64,000 bases of DNA from Methanomethylovorans sp. PtaU1.Bin093 (GCF_002067275.1 NZ_MVQX01000059.1:21183-85182); one strand, 5' to 3'; shown: positions 45,865 through 55,324, counted from the first letter of the stretch. A program made the numbers and translations. The notes: a model not told the origin generated them from the sequence alone.

Positions 45865-47121
45865 TTATCTGCCGAGTTCTGCATGGGCTCTGGCAAGATG
45901 GCCTGCTGCCTGAGCTGCGATCAGTGATATCTCCCCGGCAAGAACACCTGCGGCAACTATTTCTGCAAATTTCTTTGAATTAGAGCCCGCTGGTTCTCCT
46001 GGTCCCTGCACACCCAGCAGCTTCAGGCAGTCTTTCTGAGTTCCCAGGCCGGTGCCCCCTCCAACAGTACCCACTGGCAGGGCAGGCATTGTCACTGAAC
46101 AATAAAGGTCTCCATTCCTTGTTACCTCTATTGTGGTAATTGCTGTGCTCCCTTCTACTACGTGGGCTGCGTCCTGTCCGCAGGCCAGGAACAATGCTGC
46201 TACTATATTGGCTACATGAGCATTGAATCCCAGTGCTCCGGCACGTGCTGATCCCAACAGGTTCTTACGGTAATTGACATCTGCCATGGTCTCAGGCTTG
46301 CATTTTAGTTTTTCTTCCACAATTTTTCCCGGGATGATCGTATCTGCAATAACCGTCTTGCCCCGGCCAAGTATGGTATTGATCGCTGCAGGTTTCTTGT
46401 CTATGCACATGTTACCTGAAAGGGATATCGGTATAGCACCAAATTCGTCCTGTATAAGGTGTGTTACCGCTTCAGTTGCAATGGTCACCATGTTCATTCC
46501 CATGGCATCCTTGGTATCAAATATGAATCTTAGGTATACTGTATTCCCTGTAACGTAAGGCTCTACAGCCAATAATTCCCCGAAACGTGTGGTTCTTTCT
46601 GCCTTCTCTTTCATCTGAGCAAATATCTCTGGCCTGCTGATCCAGTCAGTGAATGCCTTTGCCTGAACAACGTCATCAAGCTTGAATACAGGTGCTCTCG
46701 TCATTACATCCTGGAAGATGCGCACATTAGCGCCTCCTGAACTGCAAATGGCTGAACATCCTCTATTGGCACTTGCTACCAGCGCTCCTTCGGTAGTTGC
46801 AAGAGGCAGGTAGAATTCCCCCATGGCGAATTCACCATTTATTTTCAAAGGGCCTGCTATCCCAAGGGGTATCTGCACAGCCCCTATCATGTTTTCGATA
46901 TTTCTTTTTGTTGCTGCCGCAGCATCAAGTGTATAATTCTGTATCTCTTCGAACCTGGTTCCGGTGATATCTGCCAGCGCATTCCTGCGAATGCATACTG
47001 CTGAGTCCGCACTCTCCGCTATTTTATCGATGTTCCTGAATGATATTTCCCCTGCCACTACTTTTTGAAGTATGTCTTTTTCATTGTATTCGGTTTTATC
47101 TTGACTTGGCATCATGATCAC
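45865..47121 (-). CDS. hmgA: 3-hydroxy-3-methylglutaryl-CoA reductase
   Basis: A 418-residue class I HMG-CoA reductase, the committed enzyme of the mevalonate route to archaeal isoprenoid lipids. Conserved stretches are ENMIGAVQIPLGIAGPL, FIFDTKDAMGMNMV (catalytic Asp region), HVANIVAALFLACGQDAAHVVEG and GGGTGLGTQ. The C-terminal His is in AAGHLARAHAEL. The soluble form lacks membrane helices. GTG 47121, ATG 47115 and ATG 47112 are all possible starts and no Shine-Dalgarno decides. It is convergent with the small helical protein gene. Confidence 0.96.
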   Translation of the reverse strand: MIMMPSQDKTEYNEKDILQKVVAGEISFRNIDKIAESADSAVCIRRNALADITGTRFEEIQNYTLDAAAATKRNIENMIGAVQIPLGIAGPLKINGEFAMGEFYLPLATTEGALVASANRGCSAICSSGGANVRIFQDVMTRAPVFKLDDVVQAKAFTDWISRPEIFAQMKEKAERTTRFGELLAVEPYVTGNTVYLRFIFDTKDAMGMNMVTIATEAVTHLIQDEFGAIPISLSGNMCIDKKPAAINTILGRGKTVIADTIIPGKIVEEKLKCKPETMADVNYRKNLLGSARAGALGFNAHVANIVAALFLACGQDAAHVVEGSTAITTIEVTRNGDLYCSVTMPALPVGTVGGGTGLGTQKDCLKLLGVQGPGEPAGSNSKKFAEIVAAGVLAGEISLIAAQAAGHLARAHAELGR

Positions 47122-47207
47122 TTTTCACTCTTTTCACAGCTATTAGTATAGTAATTCTACGGTTCTGTAGAAATCGTCACGCTACAATCCCAACTGTTGG
47201 CAGATGC

Positions 47208-47283
47208 AACCACAGAGTACACAGAGTTCACGGAGATGAATAAATATTGCCATCCTCTGTGTTCTCTGTGAACTCAGTGGTTA
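47208..47283. repeat. Imperfect inverted repeat (ACCACAGAG / GAACTCAGTGGTT)
   Basis: Arms of about 31 bases (AACCACAGAGTACACAGAG.. and the reverse complement of ..TCTCTGTGAACTCAGTGG) flank a short AT-rich spacer between HMGR and the DsrE-like gene. The CACAGAG-rich palindrome resembles short dispersed repeats known from many bacterial and archaeal genomes. I see no second copy in this window. Confidence 0.6.
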
Positions 47284-47317
47284 AAACATAATATGTATGT
47301 TTTCTACAAAGCCAATT

Positions 47318-47683
47318 CTACAATGTGATTATCAACTGTCCTTGTTCGCAGAACTCCAGAAAAAGGTCAGCTATCTCATAGGAACTGATCATTTCGATCC
47401 CTGGTATCAGTTCATCTTTTTCAAGCCCTATCACAGATGCACCCAATTCACAGCATCTGAACTTTATACCCATGTCTAAACAATCTTTAATTTTAGAATC
47501 ATATTCTGGTAAACCCTGTTTTCCAGCTTTGGCCATCATCACTCCCATGGGCCCAAAAAGTACAACTATCACGTCCAATCCTTTTTTTCGGTAATATTTA
47601 GCAAATCTGAGTGTTTCCTGCGGACTTGTACTTTCGTAAACCATGCTTTTAAGTAACAGTAATACTTTTGTGACCTCTGGCAT
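47318..47683 (-). CDS. DsrE/DsrF-like family protein
   Basis: A 121-residue protein with an alternating beta/alpha Rossmann-like fold (VTKVLLLLKSMVYES, LDVIVVLFGPMGVMMAK, EMISSYEIADLF) characteristic of DsrE/DsrF/TusD-like sulfur relay proteins. A CC pair in GIKFRCCELGASVIG lies at the usual position of the active cysteine, so persulfide or sulfur transfer is possible. No sulfur relay partner is beside it. It is a single-gene unit on the minus strand. Confidence 0.75.
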   Translation of the reverse strand: MPEVTKVLLLLKSMVYESTSPQETLRFAKYYRKKGLDVIVVLFGPMGVMMAKAGKQGLPEYDSKIKDCLDMGIKFRCCELGASVIGLEKDELIPGIEMISSYEIADLFLEFCEQGQLIITL

Positions 47684-47943
47684 TTCTCTGCACTCACCTC
47701 ATGCTGCTTATTTCTTTTGAACACTATTAAGCCTTGTCTTTGCAGTGAGCGATTGCAAAAGGATTTGCATTTGTAAAGTAAGTGGATCGCTCAAATGGCC
47801 CAGGTTTCCACAGTATGGAAAACAGCATTTTATATATTATAATGGTACTAATATATACAGTGCAGTTATGTAGTCACTGACGATAGAATTAAAAAGTTAT
47901 ATATTTAATACAAAATGTGCCTAGATTTTCATAGGTGGTATAA

Positions 47944-48672
47944 ATGACTGACGCAGATATGAGAGAAAGGGTAAATACAGGTATCCCAGGACTGGACGAG
48001 ATGCTACGTGGAGGGTTTTTTAAAGGTACTGCAAATGTGGTCTCAGGTGATTCGGGTACGGGGAAGACCATATTTGGAACCCAGTTCATCCTCGAAGGAG
48101 CAAAGAAAGGCGAAAAAGTAATGTGCATAATCACTTCTGAAGAATCGAAATCTATTGTCAAGGAAATGAACACTTCATTTGGCTGGGATCTGGAAGAATA
48201 TGTTAAGAAAGGTTTACTGGTTTTTGTTGATATCACAGACCCAAGCCTAAGGTTGCAGAAAAGTGTGGAAATAGCACCCTCAGAGCTGATCAAGAGCTTT
48301 AAAAAACTTGTAGAAAGCAAGATAGAAGAACTAAAACCTTCCAGAATATTCATCGATTCAATTGAAGCGCTATTCCTTGCCATTGAATCCAATTACAAGC
48401 TCAGGACACTTATTGATGATGTATTCGGCGTATTCCGCAAGCATGAAGTTACTTCTGTAATAACGGTAGGAGCTATGTATGGGCTTGATGAAATGGTAGA
48501 ATACGGAGCAGATTCCGTGGTGAAGCTGGGCAGGATCATTGCTGGCAATAACCTGCAGCGTTCCATCTATGTTATGAAGATGAGGGGCTCAGGCACCATC
48601 AACGAAGTTCGTGTTCTTAATATCAGTGAAAGTGGCATGCAGGTTCTGGCTCAGTCCCCATATCTGGAGTGA
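47944..48672 (+). CDS. Single-domain KaiC-like RecA-fold ATPase
   Basis: A 242-residue protein with one KaiC/RadA-type domain. The N-terminus (TGIPGLDEMLRGGFFKGT) leads into Walker A GDSGTGKT (35-42), Walker B FIDSIEALFL, and the C-terminal SIYVMKMRGSG motif of KaiC family proteins. Archaeal single-domain forms act as regulators, often of motility or signalling, but no specific partner is visible. GGTGG lies before the ATG. It is convergent with the DUF5591 gene downstream. Confidence 0.88.
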   Translation: MTDADMRERVNTGIPGLDEMLRGGFFKGTANVVSGDSGTGKTIFGTQFILEGAKKGEKVMCIITSEESKSIVKEMNTSFGWDLEEYVKKGLLVFVDITDPSLRLQKSVEIAPSELIKSFKKLVESKIEELKPSRIFIDSIEALFLAIESNYKLRTLIDDVFGVFRKHEVTSVITVGAMYGLDEMVEYGADSVVKLGRIIAGNNLQRSIYVMKMRGSGTINEVRVLNISESGMQVLAQSPYLE

Positions 48673-48730
48673 TTAAAAGCATATTTCATTTCTTTCTTAG
48701 AACTATTGTATTTTATTTTTTTATCAATGA

Positions 48731-49411
48731 CTACAACACATACCAGTCATTGTCATTGATAATTTCTTCTTTTTCTTTTACTTCAATGGCTGATCTTCCC
48801 AGAGGTTTGCTAATAGCTTCTGCCAGGTCCTGCAAGTAATCCTTTTGATTGAGGCTTCCAAAAACAAAGCTTTTACCCGGCTGGATATTTCTCTCTATTG
48901 TTTCGATCTTTGGAACTATGGTAACAGAAATAGATGTCATTTCAACAGCTTTTTCCATCGCTGTTCTGAAATCTCCTATGCAATAAGCTATTCTGTGTTT
49001 GTAATTGTTCTTTGTTTTTTCAAGATAACGTGCAAGTCTTTTGCTTTCCATTAAGATGAAATCGCGTTTAATTTTTGATACATTACATTTTCCCATCATG
49101 AACTGGTAATCCATGAATGGATACTGGGTATCCAGTTCCCGGGGGGTGACACCACATGTGCCAAATACTACAATATGTACCATTTCAGGTTCCAGCATCC
49201 CGAAGATCAGCCTATCGAATATTTTATGTGATGGACTTTCATGATATGGTTTCTTTTTAGCACAAGGCACGAATATGCAGAAGTCGCGAACCGGTGGTTC
49301 ATATTCAGTAAGAACCCACTCATTTGCACGTTTCATATCCGGATGGTATATGACCATATCTGTGTCAAGAGGTTCTGCAGAACGTTCATTTTCTGGAATT
49401 ATAGGTTTCAA
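48731..49411 (-). CDS. DUF5591 domain protein related to archaeosine synthase
   Basis: A 226-residue protein. The segment FCIFVPCAKKKPYHESPSHKIFDRLI, with the PCxKKKPYxxSPSH pattern, is the hallmark of the DUF5591 domain found in the archaeosine synthase ArcS, which modifies G15 of archaeal tRNA. Here the domain is without the TGT-like catalytic portion and PUA domain of full ArcS, so it may be a stand-alone paralogue or partner. It diverges from a small HTH gene by about 107 bases. Confidence 0.78.
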   Translation of the reverse strand: MKPIIPENERSAEPLDTDMVIYHPDMKRANEWVLTEYEPPVRDFCIFVPCAKKKPYHESPSHKIFDRLIFGMLEPEMVHIVVFGTCGVTPRELDTQYPFMDYQFMMGKCNVSKIKRDFILMESKRLARYLEKTKNNYKHRIAYCIGDFRTAMEKAVEMTSISVTIVPKIETIERNIQPGKSFVFGSLNQKDYLQDLAEAISKPLGRSAIEVKEKEEIINDNDWYVL

Positions 49412-49518
49412 GGTAAGATGAGTTCTGAGAAACTATATATATACCTATCGATGTTATGGTTTTGTACAAACTGTACAATTACTTATGCTTTTAGATTGTT
49501 GCGATAAAGAGGCACAAA

Positions 49519-49902
49519 ATGGCAAGTTCCATTCATGAAATGCTCCGAGCTAACTGTAAATGTGATGATGTGGCAAAATGCGTCCTGGGACTGAAGAATC
49601 TTGACCTGCTTGCCTACAAGAAGCTCTTTGAACAGGGTCCGATGACTGCAGAAGAATTGGGAGATCTGTTGCAGAGAGAACGGAGTACTGCTTATCGCTC
49701 ATTGCAAAACCTGATCGCCGTTGGGTTGGTTTACAGAGAAACACGTTCTATCCAGATAGGCGGTTATTATTATGAATATGTTGCAATTTCACCACAGCAG
49801 TTTAAGCAAATGCTCAAGCATAATATAACAGATTGGTATAATAAAATGAACAAACTGCTTGATGACTTTGAAAAAGAACTTTTCGATTTCTTTCCTGAAT
49901 GA
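49519..49902 (+). CDS. TrmB/MarR-like winged-helix regulator
   Basis: A 127-residue DNA-binding protein. After a Cys-rich N-terminus (ANCKCDDVAKCVLGL) comes the HTH (GPMTAEELGDLLQRERSTAYRSLQNLI) and wing (VGLVYRETRSIQIGGYYY), then an amphipathic helix (WYNKMNKLLDDFEKEL) for dimerisation. The three Cys in the first 25 residues might bind a metal or Fe-S cluster (inference). The target is unknown; the divergent DUF5591 gene is the nearest candidate. Confidence 0.8.
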   Translation: MASSIHEMLRANCKCDDVAKCVLGLKNLDLLAYKKLFEQGPMTAEELGDLLQRERSTAYRSLQNLIAVGLVYRETRSIQIGGYYYEYVAISPQQFKQMLKHNITDWYNKMNKLLDDFEKELFDFFPE

Positions 49903-50227
49903 TGCAGCATCATCTGGGTCCAATAAGAATTAAGCAGAATATCCCTTTTTTGATCACGAATTAAAGAATGTGGATCGGAGCATTTGTTTGACGGGAAATT
50001 CGAGGGGATGTTATGCTCCTTTCTATCACATTCTTCTTGTGCAAACCAATTCGTTTGTAGCCCTGTGGAGGGGCTCAAAGCGCACCACCAATGTCATTCA
50101 CGTTTTTCATTGTAGGTAGTAGTATTACTCTCTCTTCTTATATATATACATTTCTATACTCTGACACATACTACTCATCATTATGATGAGGCAGTTTCAT
50201 CTGATTATGCATAGCGATCTTACATGA
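49903..50227. other. Gene-free gap between the HTH regulator and aminotransferase gene
   Basis: This 325-base stretch contains a perfect inverted repeat CTCATCA-TTA-TGATGAG (50174-50190), about 37 bases past the aminotransferase stop, and a run of TATATATA (50139-50147). No good ORF or RNA was seen; the palindrome may be a weak terminator. Confidence 0.3.
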
Positions 50228-51403
50228 TCATAATGTTCCTACAAATCGCTTCATCCTATCCAAGGCTTCTACGATCTGTTCCTTTGAGGTGGCATATGAG
50301 CATCTAAGGAAGCCCTCTCCCGCTGGTCCAAACACATCTCCGGGAATTGTAACAACTTTCTGTTCATGGAGCAGTCTCTCTGCAAATTCCTCAGAGGTCA
50401 GTCCCGTGTTCTTGACAGATGGGAAAGCATAGAATGCTCCCTTCGGTTCATAACATTCTAGCCCTATCCTATTCAGCCCGCTTATTATCAAATGTCTGCG
50501 GCGATCATAATCCCTTATCATTCGCTGCATCTCTTCGTTACCGTTACGAAGGGCTTCGATGGCTCCAACCTGTGCAGTGATGGGAGCGCACAGCATACAA
50601 TATTGATGTATGCGCATCATTGCATTTATAATAGGTGACGGCGCCAGTGCATATGCAAGTCTGAAACCTGTCATGGCATAGGCTTTTGAAAAACCATTTA
50701 GCAGGATCGTCCTATCCTTCATGCCTTCAATGGATGAAAAACAGGTGTGTTTTCCATTATATGTCAGGCATTCATATACTTCATCGGAAATCACCATTAT
50801 ATCATGCTCAGAAGCAACTTTGGCAATAGCTTCCAGATCCTTCCTGTCCATTGTTGCTCCCGTAGGATTGTTGGGATAATTAATGATCAATGCCTTCGTT
50901 CTGGGAGTGATGGCCTTTTCCAGGTCTTCTGCTGTTAGTTTAAAATTGTTTTCAAGGTGAGTGATCACAGGTACAGGTACACCTCCGGCGAACATGACCG
51001 AAGGGACATAAGCCACATAAGCAGGCTGAGGTACTATGATCTCATCACCTGGATTGGTTATGGCTCGTATCGCTACATCAAGTGCTTCGCTGACACCGGA
51101 CATGACCAGGATCTCCGAAGCCGGATCATAGTGTACGCAATGCTCCTGGGAATATAGTTTAGCGATCTCTTCTCTAAGTTCCAGAAGTCCAAAGTTAGAA
51201 GTGTATGATGTTTTACCCGATTCTAGGGAATGAATACATGCTTCCCGTATGTGCCAGGGTGTCACAAAGTCCGGTTCTCCAACTCCTAACGAAATAACGC
51301 CTTCGATGCCGGATGCAAGATCAAAATACTTGCGTATTCCTGAAGGCGGGACTTTTGTCATCACATCTGCCACAAATCTCTCTGGATCGCATCTGTCGTT
51401 CAT
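50228..51403 (-). CDS. Class I/II PLP-dependent aminotransferase
   Basis: A 391-residue aminotransferase of the aspartate aminotransferase fold. The PLP lysine is in NGFSKAYAMTGFRLAY (Lys242 in the longer frame), with NYPNNPTGA and DEVYECLTY for cofactor binding. The start at ATG 51403 is used because GAGGG lies 6 bases before it; 51409 also gives an ATG. The donor is most often aspartate, alanine or aromatic amino acid; the exact substrate is not resolved. An Lrp regulator gene lies immediately upstream on the same strand (37 bases), a common archaeal pairing. Confidence 0.9.
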   Translation of the reverse strand: MNDRCDPERFVADVMTKVPPSGIRKYFDLASGIEGVISLGVGEPDFVTPWHIREACIHSLESGKTSYTSNFGLLELREEIAKLYSQEHCVHYDPASEILVMSGVSEALDVAIRAITNPGDEIIVPQPAYVAYVPSVMFAGGVPVPVITHLENNFKLTAEDLEKAITPRTKALIINYPNNPTGATMDRKDLEAIAKVASEHDIMVISDEVYECLTYNGKHTCFSSIEGMKDRTILLNGFSKAYAMTGFRLAYALAPSPIINAMMRIHQYCMLCAPITAQVGAIEALRNGNEEMQRMIRDYDRRRHLIISGLNRIGLECYEPKGAFYAFPSVKNTGLTSEEFAERLLHEQKVVTIPGDVFGPAGEGFLRCSYATSKEQIVEALDRMKRFVGTL

Positions 51404-51439
51404 GATCATCCCTCTGCATCAGGTTCCACTTTTTTGTAT

Positions 51440-51931
51440 TCATGGGGTTACAACTAAACGGCTTGTTTCTTCCTGTTCCTGAAGGATGACTCCGTCTTCC
51501 TTGTAAGTCTTAAGCACGAAGTGGGTAGTTGTATGCTGCACTTGCTCTATAGTTGATATCTTCTCGGCGACGAAAAATGCGACTTCCTTCATTGTTTTTC
51601 CCATTACTGTGAGTGAAAGGTCATACTGGCCGGATAACAGCCTTACAGAACGTACTTCTGGGAATTTATACAGGCGCTCAGCTATTGCCTGATATCCCAA
51701 ATTACGCTCCAATGTTACTTTTAGTTCGATGATCGCGTATACGTGCTCGTCACCTGCAAGATCCCAGTCAACGATCGCTCTGTATTTGCGGATCACTCCA
51801 ATATCTTCTAATTCTTTGATCCGTTTGCTCACATCTTCTACTGGGAGGCCTGTCAGGGTTGCGATCTCTTCATGAGTGACCCTGGCATCTTGTTCCAGAC
51901 ATTCTAATATATGTCTTGTTTCAATATCCAT
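51440..51931 (-). CDS. Lrp/AsnC-family transcriptional regulator
   Basis: A 163-residue regulator with an N-terminal HTH (HEEIATLTGLPVEDVSKRIK) and a C-terminal RAM domain (VYAIIELKVTLERNLGYQAI, SLTVMGKTMKEVAFFV). It is full-length, unlike the single-domain RAM protein near 26.8 kb. Sitting just upstream of an aminotransferase, it probably controls amino-acid metabolism, with an amino acid as effector. It follows the S8e gene by about 53 bases. Confidence 0.9.
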   Translation of the reverse strand: MDIETRHILECLEQDARVTHEEIATLTGLPVEDVSKRIKELEDIGVIRKYRAIVDWDLAGDEHVYAIIELKVTLERNLGYQAIAERLYKFPEVRSVRLLSGQYDLSLTVMGKTMKEVAFFVAEKISTIEQVQHTTTHFVLKTYKEDGVILQEQEETSRLVVTP

Positions 51932-51984
51932 CTCATAAGCAACCCCTTGAGATCAGAAAAACAGTGAATAAAAAAAGAGTGTGC

Positions 51985-52359
51985 TCAGCTGAGCAGCACT
52001 GCATTGACCACACCATCCTGTCCAGGACGGCTGGTGATCCTTGCGTTACCTATGGGGGTACGGATAACTGAACCCTTTGTCAGGATGTTACGTCTGACAT
52101 AGTGCTCGTTAGCTTCATTTCCGACCACGGTTTCAATAGTGGTCTTCTGGGCCTTGCCATTTGCATCTGTCACATTGGCCACATTACACTGGAGCAACCT
52201 CACCTTGCTGTTTCCTCCCATTGTGGAAACCAGTTTGATCTTTGTATCGTCAAGGCGCGTGTCAGCCGGTTCACGTCCCAGTTCGAATTTTCTCTTTGCA
52301 CGGTAAGCCTTAATCTTAGCACCTGTGTACTTCCTTCTTGATCTGCCTTGCCATTTCAT
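51985..52359 (-). CDS. rps8e: 30S ribosomal protein S8e
   Basis: A 124-residue archaeal/eukaryotic-type ribosomal protein. The N-terminus [20 protein letters not shown] is the family signature, and [22 protein letters not shown] closes the protein. Length is complete for the archaeal short form. It binds 16S rRNA in the small subunit. It diverges from the RNase Z gene by about 250 bases. Confidence 0.96.
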   Translation of the reverse strand: MKWQGRSRRKYTGAKIKAYRAKRKFELGREPADTRLDDTKIKLVSTMGGNSKVRLLQCNVANVTDANGKAQKTTIETVVGNEANEHYVRRNILTKGSVIRTPIGNARITSRPGQDGVVNAVLLS

Positions 52360-52611
52360 GATTTGTCCTCTTGGATGTATATAAGTTGGATGATCTTTTT
52401 TAAAGTGATTTTTTCAACTTTTATAGATATGGACTTATCTCTACTTGAAGGATTCTATAAGAAGTTTTCGAGTGGTAGTTAAATGGAAATCAGTTATCCT
52501 GCTGGTGGCATGTAGAAAAGGAGATGTGTCTGTTTCACATCTATGATAGTTCTCTTTTTATTCAGTGCTTCACTAGGTAATCCATAAATATCTTCTGTAC
52601 TATCTTCCTTT

Positions 52612-53529
52612 ATGCTCCGCATATTATTTCTTGGCACAGGTGGCTCTTTGCCGACACGTAACCGAAATCCATCTGCAATTATGGTCAGCAGGGAAGGGGA
52701 ACTTTTACTTTTTGATTGCGGAGAGGGCACTCAACAACAGATGATGCGTGCCAAAACAGGAATGAAAGCTCTTACCTCTATTTTCGTCACTCATTTTCAT
52801 GCAGATCACATGCTTGGTGTCCCTGGGCTTATACAGACAATGTCTTTTCTGGGAAGGACTGAACCATTGCAAATATATGGTCCGCAGGGGGTCAAAGAAT
52901 TTGTTCATGTTTTCATTGGTCTAGGTTATTACAAACTTCGTTTTGAAGTGGAAGCTGTTGAATTGTCTCCGGGGGACATTGTGAAAAGAGATGGTTATTA
53001 TATCCTTGCTATCGGAACAGATCACAGTGTTCCCAGCCTTGGATATGCGCTTACCGAGGAACCTCGAAGAGGCAGGTTTGACCGTGAAAAAGCTATTGCT
53101 CTGGGAGTGCCTCCTGGCCCTCTTTTTTCAAAGCTGCATAATGGTGTGGACGTTGTGGTCAACGGACAACTGATACGTTCTGATGATGTCGTTGGGCAAA
53201 AAAGGGCTGGCAGAAAGATCGTCTATACCGGTGATACCAGGCCATGCGAGTCAATTCTTCTGGCCAGCAGGAATGCAGACGTACTTATACATGACAGTAC
53301 TCTTGCCAGTGATCAGGAAGAGTGGGCAAAGGAATCCAAGCATTCTACGGCATTTGAAGCAGCAACTCTTGCAAAGGAAGCGGATGTTGCCAGTTTGGTC
53401 CTCACTCATATAAGCTCCAGATATACTGATGATGCTTCTCCTCTTCTGAGGGAAGCACAAGAGGTATTTGAAAATGTAATGATAGCAGAAGACCTGATGG
53501 AAATGGATATCCCTTTGAAGGATAAATAA
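52612..53529 (+). CDS. rnz: Ribonuclease Z (tRNA 3' endonuclease)
   Basis: A 305-residue metallo-beta-lactamase-fold nuclease that removes the 3' trailer of pre-tRNAs. The zinc motif is THFHADHMLG (His61, His63, Asp65, His66), with YTGDTRPCES and THISSRYTD as further ligand segments. The exosite loop (PLFSKLHNGVDV) is in place. Length matches the short bacterial/archaeal form. Both tRNA genes in the window lack an encoded CCA, consistent with a need for this enzyme. Confidence 0.95.
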   Translation: MLRILFLGTGGSLPTRNRNPSAIMVSREGELLLFDCGEGTQQQMMRAKTGMKALTSIFVTHFHADHMLGVPGLIQTMSFLGRTEPLQIYGPQGVKEFVHVFIGLGYYKLRFEVEAVELSPGDIVKRDGYYILAIGTDHSVPSLGYALTEEPRRGRFDREKAIALGVPPGPLFSKLHNGVDVVVNGQLIRSDDVVGQKRAGRKIVYTGDTRPCESILLASRNADVLIHDSTLASDQEEWAKESKHSTAFEAATLAKEADVASLVLTHISSRYTDDASPLLREAQEVFENVMIAEDLMEMDIPLKDK

Positions 53530-53540
53530 GTTCATAACAG

Positions 53541-53819
53541 TCAGATTATCGTCCAATCAAGCTTGTTGTCATCAGCATCATAAAGAGAAACTTCCATGGT
53601 CCTGTCTTCCAATTCGATAGTTAACGCTTTCACTCCGATGTAGAGGATGTCTCCTGGCTCATAGTTGAATAATTCAGGTTTTGTCCTTCCAAAATATACT
53701 CTGCCACCTGAAGCGATTTCCTCTACTGTGACCCCATACCAATCACCCTTGTTGATCACAGTTATTACTCTGCATTCAAATCTGTCTGATTCGCTGATCC
53801 CTTCCATACAATCACTCAA
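53541..53819 (-). CDS. Small beta-rich protein of unknown function
   Basis: A 92-residue, predominantly beta-strand protein (FECRVITVINKGDWYGVTVE, GGRVYFGRTKPELFNYEPGD, LYIGVKALTIELEDRTMEVSL) without Cys clusters, signal peptide or helices. It resembles a small OB or SH3-like barrel but I recognise no family. It begins 33 bases after the stop of the AAA+ ATPase gene on the same strand and may act with it as an adaptor, which is inference from position alone. Confidence 0.6.
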   Translation of the reverse strand: MSDCMEGISESDRFECRVITVINKGDWYGVTVEEIASGGRVYFGRTKPELFNYEPGDILYIGVKALTIELEDRTMEVSLYDADDNKLDWTII

Positions 53820-53852
53820 GTTACGGTATCAATATAATGAACAACTGATAGT

Positions 53853-54956
53853 TCAGGAATACATCCTGTTATCCATGACAGTACCATTCTTATGGAGTAC
53901 TTTACCCATGGATTCTTCAAAGTGTTTTCCAGAAACTTCTTCCTTGTCTTCTATAATTGCCTGATGTAAAGCTGTTTTCAGGACCTTCTCTACAAGATCC
54001 CTTCCAGAGAATCCTTTTGTCATCGCAGCGATTTTTTTAATATCCACGTCTTTAACAGGCAGTGGGAACGTGGCAACGTTTGTTTCAAGTATCTTTACCC
54101 TTTCTTCTTCAGCAGGCAATGAAAACTCGATCTCTTCTTCGAATCTGCTCCTTACTGCAGGGTCAAGACTGTTCGTACGATTAGTAGCACCAATGGTACA
54201 AATACCCTCTCTCTCTACTATTCCATCCATTTCAGTGAGCAAAGCGTTTACTATCTCTGCAACATCTCCTCTTAGTTCCTGGTGACGCCTGTCCAGAGCA
54301 ATAGCGTCCAGTTCATCAATGAAAATTATGCAGGGAGCCATATCTTCGGCTCTGTCGTATAACTGGTGGATCTGCCTTGCACCTTCTCCTACATATTCTC
54401 CTATCATCTGTGTTGCTTTTACAGGGATTATAGGTACATTTGCTTTATTTGCGAGAGCTTTTGCAAGCATTGTCTTGCCCGTCCCTGAAGGCCCGAAGAA
54501 AAGTACATTACGGGGAGCCCATTTTCCAAATTTTTCAGGTTGCATTAGATATTTCTCGATCAGTTTACATTTTTGCTTAGCAGTATCTTGTCCGATCACA
54601 TCGTCAAAGCAAATGTTACTGTGAAATTCCACGGTAGGAGTAGTCGCGTTGTCCTCATGAACAATGATCAAGGTCTCCATCCCAATAACTGATCCGGGAG
54701 GCTTAACTTCCTTTATCCTGTACGCAAAATCAGGATACATCCTTCTGTCAAATAAATATTCGCCTTTACGTGCGATGCAGCCATTCCACTGTTCCCTGGC
54801 ATAGAATTCAAACACACCAGCATCCTCTATTTCCGGATAATCATCAAGTACACTACTTAAGGGATATCCAATTGGCTCAAGGACCAAAAGTTCTGCCGTC
54901 GATCCTGCAGGTTCGAATTCATCTTCCCTGCTGTTTTTATGGTTGGTGCGTTGCAC
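53853..54956 (-). CDS. AAA+ ATPase, Cdc48/PAN-like
   Basis: A 367-residue protein with one AAA module. Walker A is FFGPSGTGKTMLAKALA (about 154-170), Walker B is IIFIDELDAIALDRR (about 210-224), sensor 1 is GATNRTNSLDPAVRSRFEEEIEFSLP (Asn259; Arg fingers near 269-271), and the C-terminal lid carries KGFSGRDLVEK (sensor 2-like). The first 115 residues are not the usual coiled-coil/OB domain of PAN or the N-domain of Cdc48 and are not recognised. Protein unfolding or remodelling is the general role. The downstream 92-residue gene may be a partner. Confidence 0.85.
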   Translation of the reverse strand: MQRTNHKNSREDEFEPAGSTAELLVLEPIGYPLSSVLDDYPEIEDAGVFEFYAREQWNGCIARKGEYLFDRRMYPDFAYRIKEVKPPGSVIGMETLIIVHEDNATTPTVEFHSNICFDDVIGQDTAKQKCKLIEKYLMQPEKFGKWAPRNVLFFGPSGTGKTMLAKALANKANVPIIPVKATQMIGEYVGEGARQIHQLYDRAEDMAPCIIFIDELDAIALDRRHQELRGDVAEIVNALLTEMDGIVEREGICTIGATNRTNSLDPAVRSRFEEEIEFSLPAEEERVKILETNVATFPLPVKDVDIKKIAAMTKGFSGRDLVEKVLKTALHQAIIEDKEEVSGKHFEESMGKVLHKNGTVMDNRMYS

Positions 54957-55324
54957 TGATCGGACTATGCTCTCAACTCTATTCGTTTTCTAATTGCACA
55001 TAAAGATACTTAAGATATTAAACTTACCCTTCTTCTTATCAGCTATTTCCGGGTCTGTAAAAATCGTCTCTTTTTGAGGAATGGATCAAGTATGTATTTT
55101 CAAAGAATGTGTCTGTATGTACCGGCCTCTAAACTGATATTTTGGGTCAATGATACTGATCTTTAGAGGAATTCTATATAGATCTGCCGAAATCATCGAG
55201 GATTTCCTAGTCATTGACTATTATTTTCAGAGGAAAATATATACTACCTATAGCTTCATAGGAATGATGGAAATAGTAGCTGAAAAGTAAATTTACACTC
55301 TTTACAGATTCTTATTTCCATTGC

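Noticed and set aside
49770..50078. 102-codon minus-strand ORF in the gap after the HTH regulator
   Set aside because: It overlaps the end of the HTH gene, has no Shine-Dalgarno and no conserved-looking pattern.
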